DNA of 64,000 bases from Nocardiopsis ganjiahuensis DSM 45031 (lineage in GTDB: Bacteria > Actinomycetota > Actinomycetes > Streptosporangiales > Streptosporangiaceae): the NCBI RefSeq assembly GCF_000341085.1, contig NZ_ANBA01000006.1, positions 1 to 64,000 of the forward strand. The letters run 5' to 3'. The notes under the pieces are model-generated. The model had not been told where the DNA came from. It saw only the letters and a program-made list of their open reading frames with translations, and searched no databases. This document shows, piece after piece, positions 63,501 to 64,000 of this stretch (position 1 is the stretch's first letter; each line of letters starts with the position of its first letter). The translations under genes were made by a program, and so were the position numbers.

Positions 63501-64000
63501 AGGCCGCTCCGGCACGGAGCACGGCGAAGAGGACCGCCACGGCCTCGGCGGTGCGGGGCAGCAGCGTGACGACCCTGTCACCGGGGCCGACGCCCAGTCC
63601 GGCCAGGTGGTGGGCCAGGGCGTCGACGCGTTCGTCCAGCTCCCGGAAGGCAAGGGTGGTGGATCCGGCTGTGAGGGCCGCCGCTTCGGGTCGCTGGTGC
63701 GCGAGGCGGGTCAGGGCGTCGAGGACGTGGGCGTCCCCGGGCCGCTCCTCCGGGGTCGGGGGAAGCGCGCCCCGCCCGGCGGCGAGCAGTTCCCCGCGTT
63801 CCCCGCTCGGCAGCATGTCCACCTCGCGCAGCGGGGACCCCGGTGTCCGGGCGAGCCCGTCCAGCAGGACGCACAGGTGGGTGGCGAACCGGTCCACGGT
63901 GGCCGGGTCGAACAGGTCGGTGTCGTACTCGACCGAGCCGATCAGGCGGTCCCCGGACTCGTGGAAGTCCACGCTGAGGTCGAAGAGGGAGTGCTGTCGG
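60574..64000 (-). CDS. Nonribosomal peptide synthetase, C-terminal part (C-A-T-E), truncated at the window edge
   Basis: The frame is open to the right edge, so the N-terminus is missing. Visible parts: the end of a condensation domain (SVEYDTDLFDPATVDRFATHL), an adenylation domain (A3 TSGSTGRPKG, YGPTEN, GDVVRW), a carrier domain with the phosphopantetheine Ser in ELGGDSILS (near 62081) and an epimerisation domain (HHLVVDGVSW, TVGWFTTIHP) at the C-terminus, with no thioesterase. Pocket residues read by hand are D-A-D-D-S-G-F-V-N plus Lys; two Asp could favour a cationic side chain, uncertain. The unit should load an amino acid and convert it to the D-form. Confidence 0.93.
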   Translation of the reverse strand, partial: RQHSLFDLSVDFHESGDRLIGSVEYDTDLFDPATVDRFATHLCVLLDGLARTPGSPLREVDMLPSGERGELLAAGRGALPPTPEERPGDAHVLDALTRLAHQRPEAAALTAGSTTLAFRELDERVDALAHHLAGLGVGPGDRVVTLLPRTAEAVAVLFAVLRAGAAYVPVDPKAPAERARSVISGSGAVYALTARGAQERAHTLVDGAVPVLVTDDLPRSDGSEPFTADHRVRTLHGAHPAYVMYTSGSTGRPKGVVVTHANVLAAVRAYRTAVLDTDDTSGRTLTAAHLAAWTFDASWDPFVWLLDGHHLHVVDEDTRVDAEALCAYLNRHRVDYLDTTPSYLNQLVAVGLLDREHHPVSVLSVGAEALDTALYERLASAGVRAVHNFYGPTENTVNSTVWRVREGERPRIGRPVAGTRARVLDTWLRPVPPGVYGELYLSGDSLAAGYDGAPGHTAERFVADPFGSGGRIYRTGDVVRWTADHELEFLGRNDDQVKIRGFRIELGEVESVVAALPGVLAATVVAREDRPGVRRLVAYVVPDPRTGPTGAAQVREGASRYLPDYMVPTAVVLLAALPLNANGKTDRKALPAPDDEAFVTVGYVLPRTPTEEVLARVWTDLLGVEKVGVNDNFFELGGDSILSIQLVSRVRTAGFDATSKDVFLHQTLAALAETLDGRGRKEPARGRTEAAPITGEVPPTPVQSWFLDTHPRRPEHFDMSLHCELAPGTEPSLVAEAAARVLAHHDMLRLRAERVDGAWRQHLDADVHGRAVRILDASAMTEDETERAVHAEALRERPASRLAEGPLFEAVVVDTGERDRHRVLLAAHHLVVDGVSWRVILEDLTSAYGQLAVGLPVDLGERTTPFPEWARRLAEHTREGGFDADAPAWLAMVENAADLPLDHTGGANDVASQDVVTAAVPPEDAEALLSWAPGAFRSRIDDVLLAALGRVLADWTGSRRILVEKEGHGREDLFEDLDLSRTVGWFTTIHPALLEIPEEGGWAETVAAVKRGNRSAPAGIGFGALSRLADGPGARTLRSQPDIPVSFNYLGRFGGAEEGLVRRTLPLPPCDHAPAEKRTNLLDVTGAVTGGRMEFSWTYSANRHRRSTVEHLAEAFTEALGELLRAAPRRRRAAAEDHHKR

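Overview
The window is very GC-rich (by eye around 70 percent) with GTG and TTG starts, LacI/SARP/PucR/BlaI regulators and an XRE-DUF397 pair. That points to a filamentous actinomycete. A 14-base operator identical to the Thermobifida CelR cellulase box and the type of gene neighbourhood suggest the Nocardiopsaceae, probably Nocardiopsis; this assignment is inference. No rRNA, tRNA, CRISPR array or complete insertion sequence was seen.

Layout. 1-9.3 kb: a truncated membrane protein, a NarL-type response regulator, a LeuE exporter, a secreted alpha/beta hydrolase, an ABC-2 exporter pair, a DUF402 protein and a stand-alone elongation factor G paralogue. 9.4-14.4 kb: a BlaI/M56 sensor pair beside an extracytoplasmic thiol-redox locus (two DsbA-like proteins, a CcdA-like electron carrier and a small CPVC membrane protein). 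Two promoters there carry the same four-half-site element. 14.5-16.3 kb: formaldehyde dehydrogenase and small proteins. 16.5-26.1 kb: a six-gene catabolic and uptake operon (NMT1-type ABC transporter, Gfo/Idh dehydrogenase, DUF993, TIM-barrel isomerase) with two LacI regulators, several LacI-type operators and a cupin gene.

26.1-28.6 kb holds an anti-sigma-like ATPase, an XRE-DUF5753 regulator and a DUF397 protein. 28.8-31.0 kb is a lower-GC island of four small minus-strand genes (one frameshifted) that looks acquired and may be an orphan immunity-type cassette. 31.3-39.7 kb carries plant-polymer degradation: a GH9 cellulase under a CelR box and a PL11 rhamnogalacturonan lyase under a second LacI-type box, with a MerR regulator and an S33 peptidase lipoprotein between them. 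39.7-44.4 kb is a ThDP enzyme/2-hydroxyacid dehydrogenase pair divergent from a PucR regulator.

44.4-47.3 kb is the most unusual unit: four translationally coupled genes encoding a HemK2/MTQ2-like methyltransferase, a CDGSH Fe-S protein, a haem-oxygenase-fold di-iron enzyme and an EgtD-like amino-acid methyltransferase whose histidine-recognition residues are replaced. It may be an undescribed small-molecule or modification pathway.

48-64 kb looks like the flank of a nonribosomal peptide cluster: an AfsR-type SARP regulator, a two-component system divergent from a MacB/FtsX-type exporter, a DrrAB-type exporter preceded by three 11-base direct repeats (SARP-like spacing), a winged-helix regulator, an MbtH protein and an NRPS (C-A-T-E) that runs off the right edge.
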